DNA of 64,000 bases from Caulobacter sp. 602-1 (GTDB lineage Bacteria; Pseudomonadota; Alphaproteobacteria; Caulobacterales; Caulobacteraceae): contig NZ_RRYI01000002.1 of assembly GCF_003931565.1 (NCBI RefSeq), positions 124,001-188,000 of the forward strand, written 5' to 3'. Under the pieces are notes generated by a model that did no database searches, was not told the DNA's origin, and was given only the letters and a program-made list of their open reading frames with translations. A program made the translations under genes and the position numbers. Of this stretch, positions 7,528-16,616 are shown one piece after another (position 1 is the stretch's first letter; each line of letters opens with the position of its first letter).

Positions 7528-9744
7528 ATGTTCACCCTGCGGGATACCGTTTCTTCCCTGAAACCCGCGCTTCAGGACGATCTCGGCAAGGCCCTGTACG
7601 AGCGGTTCCGCGAGGAGCCCGACACCCTGATCGTGCCCGTCGTCGACGCCGACGACCGCCCCATCGGCCTGGTCGAACGCAACGCCTTCTTCCTGCGCAT
7701 GGCCGCCGAGTATGGCCGCGCCCTGTACGCCAACCGTCCGATCTCGACGCTGATGGACAGCGAGCCGCTGGTCGTCGACGCCGACACGGCCCTGGCCGAG
7801 TTCACCACCGACAGCCTGTCCTACCGCGCCTCGGACCTGCTGCGCGGCTTCATCGTCACCGAGGGCGGCCGCTATCTGGGCGTCGGCACGGTGCTGGGCC
7901 TGCTGCAGGCGGCCAACGAGACCAACCGCCGGGGCGTGGCCGAGCTGGCCGCCGCCAAGGCCGATGTCGAGCGCGCCCAGACCTTCATGACCGCCATCGT
8001 TGAGGCCATGCCCTCGATGGTCTTCGTCAAGCGCGCCGACGATCACCGCTACGTCCTGCTGAACCGCGCCGGCGAGAAGATGCTGGGCCGGCCCCGCGCC
8101 GAGGTGATCGGCAAGACCGACGCCGACTTCCACGACGCCGAACTGGCGGCGCTCTATGTCGAGCGCGACCGCGAGGTCCTGGAGTCGGGCGAGGTTCGCG
8201 TGATCGAGGAAGACCACGTGCCGCGCAAGGATGGCGGCATGGCCATCCTGCGCACCAAGAAGATCGCCCTGCACAACGCCGAGGGGCAGGCCGAATACCT
8301 GCTGGGCGTCTCTGAGGACATCGCCGAGCGCAAGCGGGCCGAGGCCCAGATCGCCCGCCTGGCCCACTATGATCCGCTGACCGAGCTGCCCAACCGCGTG
8401 CTGTTTCAGCGGCACCTGTCGGAGGCCCTGGCCCGCCGCGCCCGCAAGGGCGACCAGCTGGCCGTGCACTTCATCGACCTGGATCGATTCAAGACCGTCA
8501 ACGACACCCTGGGTCACCCGCTGGGCGACGAGCTGCTGCGCGTCGCCGCCGAGCGGCTGCGCGGCTGCGTGCGCGAAGGCGACACCGTGGCCCGCCTGGG
8601 CGGCGACGAGTTCGCGGTGGTCCAGGCCGGCCTGTCCGACATGACCGGCGCCACGCGCCTGGCCGAGCGCATCGTCGAGGCGATGTCGGCGCCGTTCGAC
8701 CTGCAGGGCCACCAGGTGGTGATCGGCGCCAGCGTCGGCGTCGCCGCCGCGCCCTCGGACGGCGAGGACGCCGACGAACTGCTGAAGAAAGCCGACATGG
8801 CCCTCTATCGCGCCAAGGCCGACGGTCGCGGCGCCTTCCACTTCTTCGAGCGCGCCATGGACGAGCAGCTGCAGGCCCGCCGCGCGCTCGAGCTGGACCT
8901 GCGCCGGGCCCTGACGGCCGGCGAGTTCGAGCTCTACTACCAGCCGCTGTACAATCTGGGCGACGAGCGGGTGACGGGCTGCGAGGCCTTGCTGCGCTGG
9001 CGCCATCCCGAGCGGGGCATGGTCTCGCCGGCCGACTTCATCCCGCTGGCCGAGGAGATCGGCCTGATCGTCCCGCTGGGCGACTGGGTGCTGCGCACGG
9101 CCTGCGCGGAAGCGGCCCGATGGCCCGATCACGTGCGTCTGGCGGTGAACCTGTCGCCGGCCCAGTTCCGCGACCGGGGCCTGGTGCGCACTGTCGTCTC
9201 GGCGATCGCGGCCTCGGGCCTGCCGGCCCAGCGCCTGGAGCTGGAGATCACCGAGTCGGTGCTGCTGCAGGACAGCGCCGCCAACATGTCGATGCTGCAC
9301 GACCTGAAAGCCCTGGGCGTGCGGATCTCGATGGACGACTTCGGCACGGGCTACAGCTCGCTCAGCTATCTGCGCAGCTTCCCGTTCGACAAGATCAAGA
9401 TCGACCAGACCTTCGTGCGCGACATCCTGGAAGACAGCGACGCCATGGCCATCATCAAGGCCGTGCTGGACCTCGGCTCGTCCATGGGCATCGTCACCAC
9501 GGCCGAGGGCGTCGAGACCCTGGAACAGCTGAACGCCCTTCGAGGCCAGGGCTGCGCCGAGATCCAAGGTTATTTCATCAGCCGCCCGGCCCCGGCCAGT
9601 GAGATCGCCCAGCTGCTGGGGATCACCGAGACGAGCGCCAGCGCGGCGGCGGCGGAGGTCGTGGCTTTCGCTCAGGCCGAAGCGGCGCCAAAGATCCTCC
9701 CCCGCGATGCCGGGGAGGCAGCCCGGAGGGCCGGAGGGGGCTAG
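7528..9744 (+). CDS. CBS-like/PAS/GGDEF/EAL cyclic-di-GMP signalling protein
   Basis: A 738-residue protein starting at the ATG 7528, which has TGGAGG seven bases upstream. The first ~150 residues resemble a CBS pair, followed by a coiled linker and a PAS domain (about 155-275). The diguanylate cyclase domain has GGDEF at 358-362 and an RxxD inhibitory site five residues before it. The EAL phosphodiesterase domain starts with EALLRW at 486 and contains DDFGTGYSS, KIDQTF and EGVET. Both catalytic signatures look intact, so it could make and break c-di-GMP, probably switched by the N-terminal sensors. The last ~16 residues come from a dispersed repeat that runs into the gene. There is no membrane segment. 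Confidence 0.93.
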   Translation: MFTLRDTVSSLKPALQDDLGKALYERFREEPDTLIVPVVDADDRPIGLVERNAFFLRMAAEYGRALYANRPISTLMDSEPLVVDADTALAEFTTDSLSYRASDLLRGFIVTEGGRYLGVGTVLGLLQAANETNRRGVAELAAAKADVERAQTFMTAIVEAMPSMVFVKRADDHRYVLLNRAGEKMLGRPRAEVIGKTDADFHDAELAALYVERDREVLESGEVRVIEEDHVPRKDGGMAILRTKKIALHNAEGQAEYLLGVSEDIAERKRAEAQIARLAHYDPLTELPNRVLFQRHLSEALARRARKGDQLAVHFIDLDRFKTVNDTLGHPLGDELLRVAAERLRGCVREGDTVARLGGDEFAVVQAGLSDMTGATRLAERIVEAMSAPFDLQGHQVVIGASVGVAAAPSDGEDADELLKKADMALYRAKADGRGAFHFFERAMDEQLQARRALELDLRRALTAGEFELYYQPLYNLGDERVTGCEALLRWRHPERGMVSPADFIPLAEEIGLIVPLGDWVLRTACAEAARWPDHVRLAVNLSPAQFRDRGLVRTVVSAIAASGLPAQRLELEITESVLLQDSAANMSMLHDLKALGVRISMDDFGTGYSSLSYLRSFPFDKIKIDQTFVRDILEDSDAMAIIKAVLDLGSSMGIVTTAEGVETLEQLNALRGQGCAEIQGYFISRPAPASEIAQLLGITETSASAAAAEVVAFAQAEAAPKILPRDAGEAARRAGGG

Positions 9745-9806
9745 CTGGAGCCCCTGCCGCATTAGCCCCCTCAGTCGCTCCGCGACAGCTCCCCCGCGCG
9801 CGGGGG
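9697..9806. repeat. dispersed GC-rich palindromic intergenic repeat
   Basis: G/C-block palindromes (CCCCGCGATGCCGGGG, then CTCCCCCGCGCGCGGGGGAG) flank GGAGGGGGCT and AGCCCCCTCAGTCGC elements. The same style of element recurs at about 15691-15832 and 43808-43915, with a short relative at 57980. The left half lies inside the 3' end of the GGDEF-EAL gene and supplies its last codons. Confidence 0.6.
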
Positions 9807-9815
9807 AGCATCTAC

Positions 9816-10841
9816 TTAGGCCACCCGCGCCAGCGCCGCGCCCAGGTCTTCCACCATCTCCGGCGTCGTCGCCCACGAGCACATGAAGCGCACGGTCCCG
9901 TCCAGGAAGCGATAGACGAACCAGCCTTCGCCGCGCAGGCGCTCCAGGGTGGGGTCGTCCATCTCGACGAAGACGCCGTTGGCCTCGACCGGGTGCTTGA
10001 TCGAAAACGGCATCAACTCGGCCAGCTTGCGGGCCATGGCGTTGGCGTGAGCGGCGCGCGCGGCCCAGGGACCGGTTGACCCGTCCTCGCCCAGCAGGCC
10101 CAGCCACGGGGCGGCCAGGAAGCGGCCCTTGGAGACCAGCTGGCCGGCGTGCTTCAGGCGGGCGTCCAGGCGACGGGCGTGATCGGGGTTGAGGAACACC
10201 ACGGCCTCGGTCGGGGTCGAGCCGGCCTTGGTGCCGCCCATCACCAGGATATCGACGCCCATCCTGGCCACGCTCTTCAGGTCGAAGCCGGCGGCCACGG
10301 CGTTGGCCAGGCGGGCGCCGTCCAGGTGGACGCCGTAGCCCTTGGCCTTCACCGGCGCGATCAGCGCGCGCAGATGGTCTTCGGAATAGACCGTGCCGTA
10401 TTCGGTGGCGGTGGTCAGGGACAGGGCGTTGGCGGGCTGGTTGTACGAGACCTCGGGCCGCGCCAGGGCCGCCTCGAGACCCGCCAGCGCGATCTTGCCC
10501 GAGGCGCCGGGCAGGCCGATCAGCCCGCCGCCCTGGCTGAAGAAGCCCGGCGCGCCGGTCTCGTCGGTGCAGATGTGAGCGTGCTGGTGGGCCAGCACCG
10601 CTTCGTGCGGGGCGGCCAGCAGGGTCAGGGCGAAGGCGTTGGCCGCTGTGCCCGAGGCCGTGAACCGGACCTCGGCGTCGGCGTCCAGCAGGGCGCGGAT
10701 GCGGTCGCCTGCGGCCTTGCTGACATGGTCTGTCCCATAGCCCGAGGCCGTTCCGGCGTTGGCGGCGATCAGGGCCTCCATGACCTCGGGCATGGCGCCG
10801 GCGACGTTGTCAGAGGCGAAATCGTAGCGGGGGCTTGTCAT
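9816..10841 (-). CDS. low-specificity L-threonine aldolase / beta-eliminating lyase family
   Basis: A 341-residue PLP enzyme of the fold-type I aldolase family, which cleaves L-threonine or L-allo-threonine to glycine and acetaldehyde. Seen: an N-terminal FASDNVAGA motif, a glycine-rich TASGTAANA phosphate-binding region, HLDGARLANA with the PLP-contacting Asp, and the Schiff-base Lys in MGGTKAGS. The length fits the family. I start at the ATG 10839-10841; an in-frame TTG 36 bases upstream (10875-10877) lacks support. It ends next to the dispersed repeat and faces the GGDEF-EAL gene tail to tail. The exact substrate is inferred from the family. Confidence 0.9.
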   Translation of the reverse strand: MTSPRYDFASDNVAGAMPEVMEALIAANAGTASGYGTDHVSKAAGDRIRALLDADAEVRFTASGTAANAFALTLLAAPHEAVLAHQHAHICTDETGAPGFFSQGGGLIGLPGASGKIALAGLEAALARPEVSYNQPANALSLTTATEYGTVYSEDHLRALIAPVKAKGYGVHLDGARLANAVAAGFDLKSVARMGVDILVMGGTKAGSTPTEAVVFLNPDHARRLDARLKHAGQLVSKGRFLAAPWLGLLGEDGSTGPWAARAAHANAMARKLAELMPFSIKHPVEANGVFVEMDDPTLERLRGEGWFVYRFLDGTVRFMCSWATTPEMVEDLGAALARVA

Positions 10842-10901
10842 GCCCTCTGGATAGAGGCGCGCGCGGGTTCCGGGCAAGCGGAACCCGCGCGGGCGATCGA
10901 C

Positions 10902-12197
10902 CTACTGGGCCGCCGCCAAGGCCTGGTTCAGGTCGGCCAGGATGTCGTCGATATGCTCCAGGCCGATCGACAGGCGCACATAGCCGTCGGACACCCCCGT
11001 CGCGGCCTGCTCCTCGGCGCTGAGCTGCGAGTGGGTGGTCGAGGCCGGGTGGATCGCCAGGCTGCGCGCGTCGCCGATATTGGCCACGTGGTAGAACAGT
11101 TTCAGCGCGTCGATGAACTTGCGGCCCGCCTCGCGGCCCCCCGCCAGCTCGAAGCCGACCAGGCCGCCGTGGCCGCCCGACAGATAGCGGTCGGCGCGCT
11201 CGCGCTGGAGGCCGGTCTGGACGCTGGGGTGGATCACGCGCGTCACGCCCGGCGTCTGGGAAAGCGCCTGGGCCACGGCGGCGGCGTTCTGGCTATGGCG
11301 GGCGATGCGCAGCGGCAGGGTCTCCAGCCCTTGCAGGATCTGGAAGGCGTTGAACGGCGAAAGCGCCGCGCCCAGGTCGCGCAGCAGCACCGTGCGGGCG
11401 CGCAGGACATAGGCGATCGGACCCAGCGGCTTGGCGGCCTCCGACCACACCGCGCCGTGATAGCTGGGGTCGGGCGTGTTCAGGGTCGGGCTGCGCTCGG
11501 GATGGGCCGTCCAGTCGAAATTGCCGCCGTCGATGATGACGCCGCCGATCGAGGTGCCGTGGCCGCCGATATATTTGGTGGTCGAATAGACGACGATCGC
11601 CGCGCCATGCTCCAGCGGTCGGGCCAGCAGCGGGGCGGCGGTGTTGTCGACGATCAGGGGGACGCCCAGCTCGCGGCCGATCTGCGCCACCTCGGCGATC
11701 GGGAAGACGGTCAGTTTCGGATTGGGCAGGGTCTCGGCGTAGTAGGCGCGGGTGCGTTCGTCGGTGGCGCGGGCGAAGGCTTGCGGGTCCTGCGGATCGA
11801 CGAAGCGAACCTCGATCCCCTGGTCGCGCAGGGTGTTGGCGAACAGGTTCCAGGTGCCGCCATAGAGGTCCGTCGAGCTGACAATATTGTCGCCGGTCCG
11901 GGCCAGGTTCTGGATCGCCAGGGCCGAGGCCGCCTGGCCCGAAGCGACGGCCAGGGCCGCGGCGCCGCCTTCAAGAGCCGCCAGCCGCTGCTCCAGGATG
12001 TCGGTCGTGGGGTTGCCCAGGCGGGTGTAGATGTTGCCCAGCTTGCGCAGGGCGAACAGGTCGGCCGCGTGCTCGGCGCTTTCGAACTGGTACGAGGTTG
12101 TCTGGTAGATCGGCGGCGCCACGGCCCCCGTGGCGGGATCGGCGCGCCAGCCGGCGTGCAGGGCCAGGGTCTCGGGGTGGAGCTTGCGGTCGGACAT
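10902..12197 (-). CDS. metY: O-acetylhomoserine (O-acetylserine) sulfhydrylase family, PLP-dependent
   Basis: A 431-residue Cys/Met-metabolism PLP enzyme that is expected to join O-acetylhomoserine with sulfide to make homocysteine. Seen: HAGWRADPATGAVAPPI near the N-terminus (typical of MetY rather than MetB), YTRLGNPT, the PLP-stacking segment GGTWNL, DNTAAP, and the Schiff-base Lys in YSTTKYIGGHG. Length ~430 is typical of MetY. The ATG is preceded by GAGG at about nine bases. It is separated by 60 bases from the aldolase gene on the same strand, so co-transcription is possible. The symbol is given on family grounds. Confidence 0.88.
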   Translation of the reverse strand: MSDRKLHPETLALHAGWRADPATGAVAPPIYQTTSYQFESAEHAADLFALRKLGNIYTRLGNPTTDILEQRLAALEGGAAALAVASGQAASALAIQNLARTGDNIVSSTDLYGGTWNLFANTLRDQGIEVRFVDPQDPQAFARATDERTRAYYAETLPNPKLTVFPIAEVAQIGRELGVPLIVDNTAAPLLARPLEHGAAIVVYSTTKYIGGHGTSIGGVIIDGGNFDWTAHPERSPTLNTPDPSYHGAVWSEAAKPLGPIAYVLRARTVLLRDLGAALSPFNAFQILQGLETLPLRIARHSQNAAAVAQALSQTPGVTRVIHPSVQTGLQRERADRYLSGGHGGLVGFELAGGREAGRKFIDALKLFYHVANIGDARSLAIHPASTTHSQLSAEEQAATGVSDGYVRLSIGLEHIDDILADLNQALAAAQ

Positions 12198-12301
12198 CGG
12201 CGTTTCCTCGTACTTGTAATCCAGGCGACGACGGGCGCGACCTTAGCCGCGCGGGAACGGGCGATAAGGTCCAATATTCTCGCCGACGGGTCAGAAAATC
12301 T

Positions 12302-13438
12302 TCAGGTCGCGCGCGCCCAGGCGCGCACATCGTCGACGAACAGCTCAGGCTCCTCCATCGCCGCGAAGTGGCCGCCGCGCGGCTGTTCGGTCCAGCGGAC
12401 GATGTTGTAGGCCCGGTCGGCCCACGAGCGGGGCGGGGGCTTGTAGATGCTCTCGCCAGGGAAGTTGGCGAAGGCGGTTGGGGTCTCGCAGCGCTGCCCT
12501 TCGGCCAGGACGGGGCCGCCTTCCTCCAGCATGGCCCGGTAGTACCAGGCGCCGGTCGTGAAGCTGCCGGTCATCACATAGATCATCAGGTTGGTCAGCA
12601 GCTGGTCGCGCGTGAACACCCGCTCGAAAGGCTTCTGCGACAGGTCGGCCCAGTCGTGGAAACGCTCGAGGATCCAGGCCGCCTGGCCGACGGGGTTGCT
12701 GGCGCCGAGCCAGGCGACGGACTGCGGCTTGCTGGCCTGCAGGCGGAAATAGGCGCCCCAGAGATCCATCTGGGCGCCGAAGCCGGTGATCCAGGCGATC
12801 TCCTCGGGGGTCGTGGGCGGGCCGGCTGGGCGCAGGCCGATCATGTTCAGGTGGATGGCCTTCACATGCGCGGCGTGGTCCAGACCCAGCCACGAGGTGA
12901 CGAGGCCGCCCCAGTCGCCGCCCTGGGCCAGATAGGTCGGATAGCCGAGGACATCGGTCATCAGCGTGTCGAAGATCCGCGCCGTCGCCCGCTGGCCCAG
13001 CGGCCGCTTGGGCTTTCCGGAGAAGCCGAAGCCCGGCAGCGACGGGATCACCAGGTCGAACGCATCGGCCGGGTCGCCGCCGTGGCGCGAGGGGAAGGCC
13101 AGGAGCGCGATGGCGTCCCAGAACTCGAAGTGCGACCCCGGCCAGCCGTGGCTGATCAGCAGCGGCCGCTTGCCCTTCGCCTCCCCGACCACATGGACGA
13201 AGTGGATGTCGAGATCCTCGATCGTCGCGGTGAACTGCGGGAAGCGGTTGAGATTGGCCAGGGCCGCCGCGACGTCGAAGCCCTCGGTCCAGTAGGCGCA
13301 AAGGTCTCGCAGGAAATCGGCGTCGCAGCCATAGCCCCAGCCGCCGCCCTCCGGCGCCGGCGGAAACTCATAGGCGCGAACCTGGGCGAGGACCTTGTCG
13401 ATCTGCGCCGGGGTCCAGTTCACCTCGAACGGCGTCAT
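12302..13438 (-). CDS. epoxide hydrolase (EHN-type alpha/beta hydrolase)
   Basis: A 378-residue enzyme with the N-terminal EHN domain (FEVNWTPAQIDKVLAQVRAYEFP and a Trp-rich GGGWGYG) followed by an alpha/beta hydrolase fold. Seen: the oxyanion motif HGWPGS, the nucleophile Asp in GGDWGG, and a late His in GGHFAAMEEPE. This matches microsomal-type (juvenile hormone-type) epoxide hydrolases, which add water to epoxides through an Asp-ester intermediate. The ATG has GGGAGG about seven bases upstream. The natural substrate is unknown, and no linked catabolic cluster is visible. Confidence 0.9.
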   Translation of the reverse strand: MTPFEVNWTPAQIDKVLAQVRAYEFPPAPEGGGWGYGCDADFLRDLCAYWTEGFDVAAALANLNRFPQFTATIEDLDIHFVHVVGEAKGKRPLLISHGWPGSHFEFWDAIALLAFPSRHGGDPADAFDLVIPSLPGFGFSGKPKRPLGQRATARIFDTLMTDVLGYPTYLAQGGDWGGLVTSWLGLDHAAHVKAIHLNMIGLRPAGPPTTPEEIAWITGFGAQMDLWGAYFRLQASKPQSVAWLGASNPVGQAAWILERFHDWADLSQKPFERVFTRDQLLTNLMIYVMTGSFTTGAWYYRAMLEEGGPVLAEGQRCETPTAFANFPGESIYKPPPRSWADRAYNIVRWTEQPRGGHFAAMEEPELFVDDVRAWARAT

Positions 13439-13499
13439 GGCGGCCTCCCTGTTTTAAGGCAGGGTCAGGCGGGTGACGCGGGGGAGGTCAATGTCCGTT

Positions 13500-14396
13500 T
13501 TAGGCGGGCGCCAGGAACTTCATCCGCACCTTCGGCCACAGCATGTTCACCGCCAGGCCCGTCAGCACCAGCGCCGCGGCGATCAGCTTCCAGGCCGGCA
13601 GGCCCTCGCCCAGCACCAGGGCGGAGGCGCTCATGCCGAACACCGGGACCAGCAGGGCCATCGGGGTCACGGTGGCGGCCGGGTGCCGCGCCAGCAGCCA
13701 GCCCCAGGCGGCGTAGCCGAACATGGTGTTGCCCACGGCCTGCCAGGCCACGGCGAGCCAGGTCGACAGGCCCGCGCCGGTCACGCCCTTGACGATGGCC
13801 GGCCAGCCTTCCAGCCACAGCGACATGAGAAACAGCGGCGGGATCGAGAACAGGCTGGCCCAGACGACATAGCCCAGCATGTTCACCGGCCCGGCCTGGC
13901 GCGCGACGATGTTGCCGCCCGACCAGCTGAGCGCGGCCAAGAGGCCCAGCATCACGCCCAGCGGCGTGGCCGCCCCGCCGCCGTGGGCGGCGATCACCAC
14001 GATGCCGGCGATGGCCAGCGCCAGGGCCGCGACCTGGAAGCCCTGGATCCGCTCCTTGCTGATCCACATGGCCATGCCGATGGTGAAGAACACCTGGGTC
14101 TGCAGGATCAGCGAGGCCAGGCCCGGCGAGATGTGGCCCTTCATGGCCACGAACAGCAGGCCGAACTGGCCCGCGCCGATCAGCAGGCCATAGGCCGCCA
14201 GATTCGCCCAGGACACCGCCGGCCGCTTGACGATGAACACCATCGGAACCAGCACCATGCAGAAGCGCAAGGTCGCGAACAGCAGCGGCGGCAGGTGGTT
14301 CAGGCCGATGCGGATGACCACGAAATTGGTGCCCCACACCGCCACCACGGCCAGGGCCAGCAGGAAGTGGCGCAAGGGCAGGGGCGTCGTGGTCAT
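13500..14396 (-). CDS. EamA/DMT-superfamily transporter
   Basis: A 298-residue inner-membrane protein with about ten hydrophobic helices arranged as two EamA repeats. It begins MTTTPLPLRHFLLALAVVAVWG with the typical WGTNFVVIR motif. The upstream in-frame extension to 14519 is polar and proline-rich and is not part of the family. Such proteins export amino acids or other small metabolites; the substrate cannot be named. A candidate inverted repeat lies at 14460-14478, 64-82 bases before the start. The gene is divergent from the DUF2855 gene. Confidence 0.88.
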   Translation of the reverse strand: MTTTPLPLRHFLLALAVVAVWGTNFVVIRIGLNHLPPLLFATLRFCMVLVPMVFIVKRPAVSWANLAAYGLLIGAGQFGLLFVAMKGHISPGLASLILQTQVFFTIGMAMWISKERIQGFQVAALALAIAGIVVIAAHGGGAATPLGVMLGLLAALSWSGGNIVARQAGPVNMLGYVVWASLFSIPPLFLMSLWLEGWPAIVKGVTGAGLSTWLAVAWQAVGNTMFGYAAWGWLLARHPAATVTPMALLVPVFGMSASALVLGEGLPAWKLIAAALVLTGLAVNMLWPKVRMKFLAPA

Positions 14397-14459
14397 GGCG
14401 GTTCCATCGGGCGAGGGATGGCTTGGATTGCCCCCTGGCCGCCGTCGGGGCAACGGAAA

Positions 14460-14478
14460 CATTGTTCTGGTGACAATG
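14460..14478. promoter_or_regulatory. candidate operator: inverted repeat upstream of the EamA gene
   Basis: CATTGT (14460-14465) and ACAATG (14473-14478) form an inverted repeat with a 7-base spacer in the divergent region between the EamA and DUF2855 genes. The half-sites resemble those of the perfect palindrome next to the MocR regulator at 59303-59321. Function is inferred only. Confidence 0.35.
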
Positions 14479-14610
14479 CGCGGCGCGCCTTCGCCCCTAG
14501 GTCCTGGGCTCGGTTTCACCGCGCGGGACTATGCACGGAGAGACAAACGCTCGTTTGACGCCTTCTCCGCCGCCGCCTAGCCTCGATCGGAAACCGAGGG
14601 AGAGAACGCC

Positions 14611-15678
14611 ATGGGCTGGGACCTGCTGGTCGCCAAAGACAACCTGCGCCGCGCCGAGGTCCGCGACGCCGCGCCCGCGCCGCTGAACGACGGCGAGGTC
14701 CGCCTGGCGATCGAGAGCTTCGCCCTGACGGCCAACAACATCACCTACGCCGTGTTCGGCGAGGCGATGAAATACTGGGACTTCTTCCCGGCGCCGGAGG
14801 GTTTCGGCCGCGTGCCGGTCTGGGGCCACGCCCGGGCCGAGGCCTCGAACCACCCGGACATCGCGGTCGGCCAGCGGTTCTACGGCTATTGGCCGATGTC
14901 GACGCACCTGACCGTGCTGGCCAAGCCGGGCAAGACCGGCTTCACCGACGTCGCGCCGCATCGCGCGCATCTGGCGGTGGTCTACAACCAGTACCAGGCG
15001 GTCGGAGAAGACGACGGCCTGGAGGCGCACAAGGCGTTGCTGCAGCCGTTGTTCATCACCGCGTTCCTGATCGACGACCAGCTCGACGAGAATGACTTCT
15101 ACGGCGCGACGAGCGTGATCCTCTCCAGCGCCTCGTCCAAGACGGCGATTGGCCTGGCGGCGCTGCTGAAGCGGCGCGGCGGGGTGAAGGTCGTGGGCCT
15201 GACCTCGCCCCGCAACAAGGCCTTCGTCGAGGGGCTGGGGTTCTACGATCAGGTCGTGCTGTACGACGACATGGCGACGGCGGCGATCGACGGACCGGCG
15301 GCGTTCGTCGACTTCGCGGGCGACGCGGCGGTGCTGGCGAGCGTTCACAACCGGTTCGCCGACGACCTGAAGGCCTCGATCCTGGTCGGCGGCACCCACT
15401 GGGAGGCGCCCAAGTCCGAGAACAGCGGCGGAAGCGCCCTGCCTGGCCCGGCGCCGGCGTTCTTCTTCGCGCCGAGCCGCATCGCCAAGCGGCGCCAGGA
15501 CTGGGCGCCGGGCGAGTTCGAGCGACGCTACGGCGCGGCGTGGAGCGGCTTCGTGGCCGACGCGCCGCGATGGTTGAAAGTGGAGACCGGGCAGGGCCCC
15601 GAGGCCGTTCAGGCCGCGTACCTGGCGCAGGTGGACGGCGGGACGCCGGCGGACGTGGGCGTGGTGCTGCGGCCCTAG
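14611..15678 (+). CDS. DUF2855 family protein
   Basis: A 355-residue protein with the layout of DUF2855. It is a remote relative of medium-chain reductases: an N-terminal GroES-like part (LVAKDNLRRAEV, IESFALTANNITYAVFG), a YWDFFPAP signature, and a Rossmann-like half with SSASSKTAIGLA. The usual zinc ligands of alcohol dehydrogenases are absent. The ATG follows GAGGGAGAG by about seven bases. The biochemical role of the family is not known to me. It is transcribed away from the EamA gene and followed by a dispersed repeat. Confidence 0.88.
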   Translation: MGWDLLVAKDNLRRAEVRDAAPAPLNDGEVRLAIESFALTANNITYAVFGEAMKYWDFFPAPEGFGRVPVWGHARAEASNHPDIAVGQRFYGYWPMSTHLTVLAKPGKTGFTDVAPHRAHLAVVYNQYQAVGEDDGLEAHKALLQPLFITAFLIDDQLDENDFYGATSVILSSASSKTAIGLAALLKRRGGVKVVGLTSPRNKAFVEGLGFYDQVVLYDDMATAAIDGPAAFVDFAGDAAVLASVHNRFADDLKASILVGGTHWEAPKSENSGGSALPGPAPAFFFAPSRIAKRRQDWAPGEFERRYGAAWSGFVADAPRWLKVETGQGPEAVQAAYLAQVDGGTPADVGVVLRP

Positions 15679-15690
15679 GAGGCGCGTGGG

Positions 15691-15832
15691 TCTCTCCTCC
15701 CCATTAGGGGGAGGTGGATCGATGCGAATACGCATCGAGACGGAGGGGGTCCGCGAAGCGGTGGCGCGCTCGCCGCGGCTGCCCCCTCCACCGCCATTCG
15801 GCGGTCCCCCTCCCCCAAGAGGGGGAGGAAAG
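15691..15832. repeat. dispersed GC-rich palindromic intergenic repeat
   Basis: A mosaic of short palindromes: CCTCCCC...GGGGGAGG, GATGCGAATACGCATC and CCGCCATTCGGCGG, closed by CCCCCTCCCCC and GGGGGAGGA blocks. It sits between the convergent DUF2855 and ArsR genes and resembles the elements at 9697-9806 and 43808-43915. Confidence 0.6.
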
Positions 15833-15838
15833 TGACTT

Positions 15839-16543
15839 TCAGGCCGCGACCCGTCCCTCATCCTCCAGGCTCACGCCCAGCCGCGCCCGCAACGCCAGCG
15901 CGCCTTCGGCCGTCACCCGCACCGCCCGTCCCTTGGCCTCCAGCGCCAGCCAGCCGTGCGCCGTCATCGTCTCCAGCAGTTTGACCCCGAGCGGCCCGGC
16001 CAGGTGATGCCGCCGCTCGGTCCAGTCCAGGCATTGGCGGGCGACGCCGCGCGGCGAGCGCAGGGTCTCGACCGCGACGCCCAGGTCCTCGAACCAGCGT
16101 CGCCCTTCGGCCGTGACGTCGTAGAGTTTCCCATCCGCCGGTCGGATCAGGTCGCGGTCGACCAGCGCTTCGCACACCCTCACCCCCAGCCGTCCGGCCA
16201 GATGGCCGTAGCAGCACCGCGCGTCGCGCAGCGCCCTAGCCTTCGGCGAGCGCGGGATCTCCAGGGAGCGAACGGGCGCGGCCAGCGCCGACAGCGCCTC
16301 GATCGCGTGGGCCACCTCCGCGCTGGCCAGGCGGTAGTAGCGATGACGCCCCTCGCGCTCGACCGCCAGCAGGCCGCCGTCGACCAGCTTGGCGAGGTGG
16401 TTGCTGGCCGCCTGGGCGGTGACCCCGGCGGCCCAGGCCAGGGCGCTGGCGGGCTGGGCGCGACCGTCCTGCAAGGCCTGCAGCATGGCCGCACGGGTCG
16501 GGTCGCCGATCAGGGCGGCGGGGGAAGCGATATTGGCGTCCAT
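15839..16543 (-). CDS. ArsR-type winged-helix transcriptional regulator
   Basis: A 234-residue regulator. The N-terminal winged helix (about residues 5-90) has the ArsR pattern: IGDPTRAAMLQAL, a recognition helix in TAQAASNHLAKLV, then LLAVEREGRHRYYRLA for the wing. The second half is a second alpha-helical module with its own LEAKGRAVRVTAEG segment, seen in longer ArsR-like proteins. No cysteine metal-binding box is seen in the recognition helix, so metal sensing is not indicated. I start at the ATG of MDANIASP; MPVMDAN three codons earlier is possible. It is divergent from an MFS exporter with only 73 bases between them, so it probably controls that gene and itself. Confidence 0.87.
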   Translation of the reverse strand: MDANIASPAALIGDPTRAAMLQALQDGRAQPASALAWAAGVTAQAASNHLAKLVDGGLLAVEREGRHRYYRLASAEVAHAIEALSALAAPVRSLEIPRSPKARALRDARCCYGHLAGRLGVRVCEALVDRDLIRPADGKLYDVTAEGRRWFEDLGVAVETLRSPRGVARQCLDWTERRHHLAGPLGVKLLETMTAHGWLALEAKGRAVRVTAEGALALRARLGVSLEDEGRVAA

Positions 16544-16616
16544 GACCGGCATCCTAGACCGATCGCCGCCGGAATGGTTCATCGACGCGTGTAGCAATCG
16601 CGCGCCGGACCAGGGC

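Noticed and set aside
7483..10107. An 874-codon open frame on the minus strand
   Set aside because: It runs opposite the GGDEF-EAL gene, whose domains are intact. The translation is rich in Gly, Arg, Gln and His with no fold, typical of antisense frames in GC-rich DNA.
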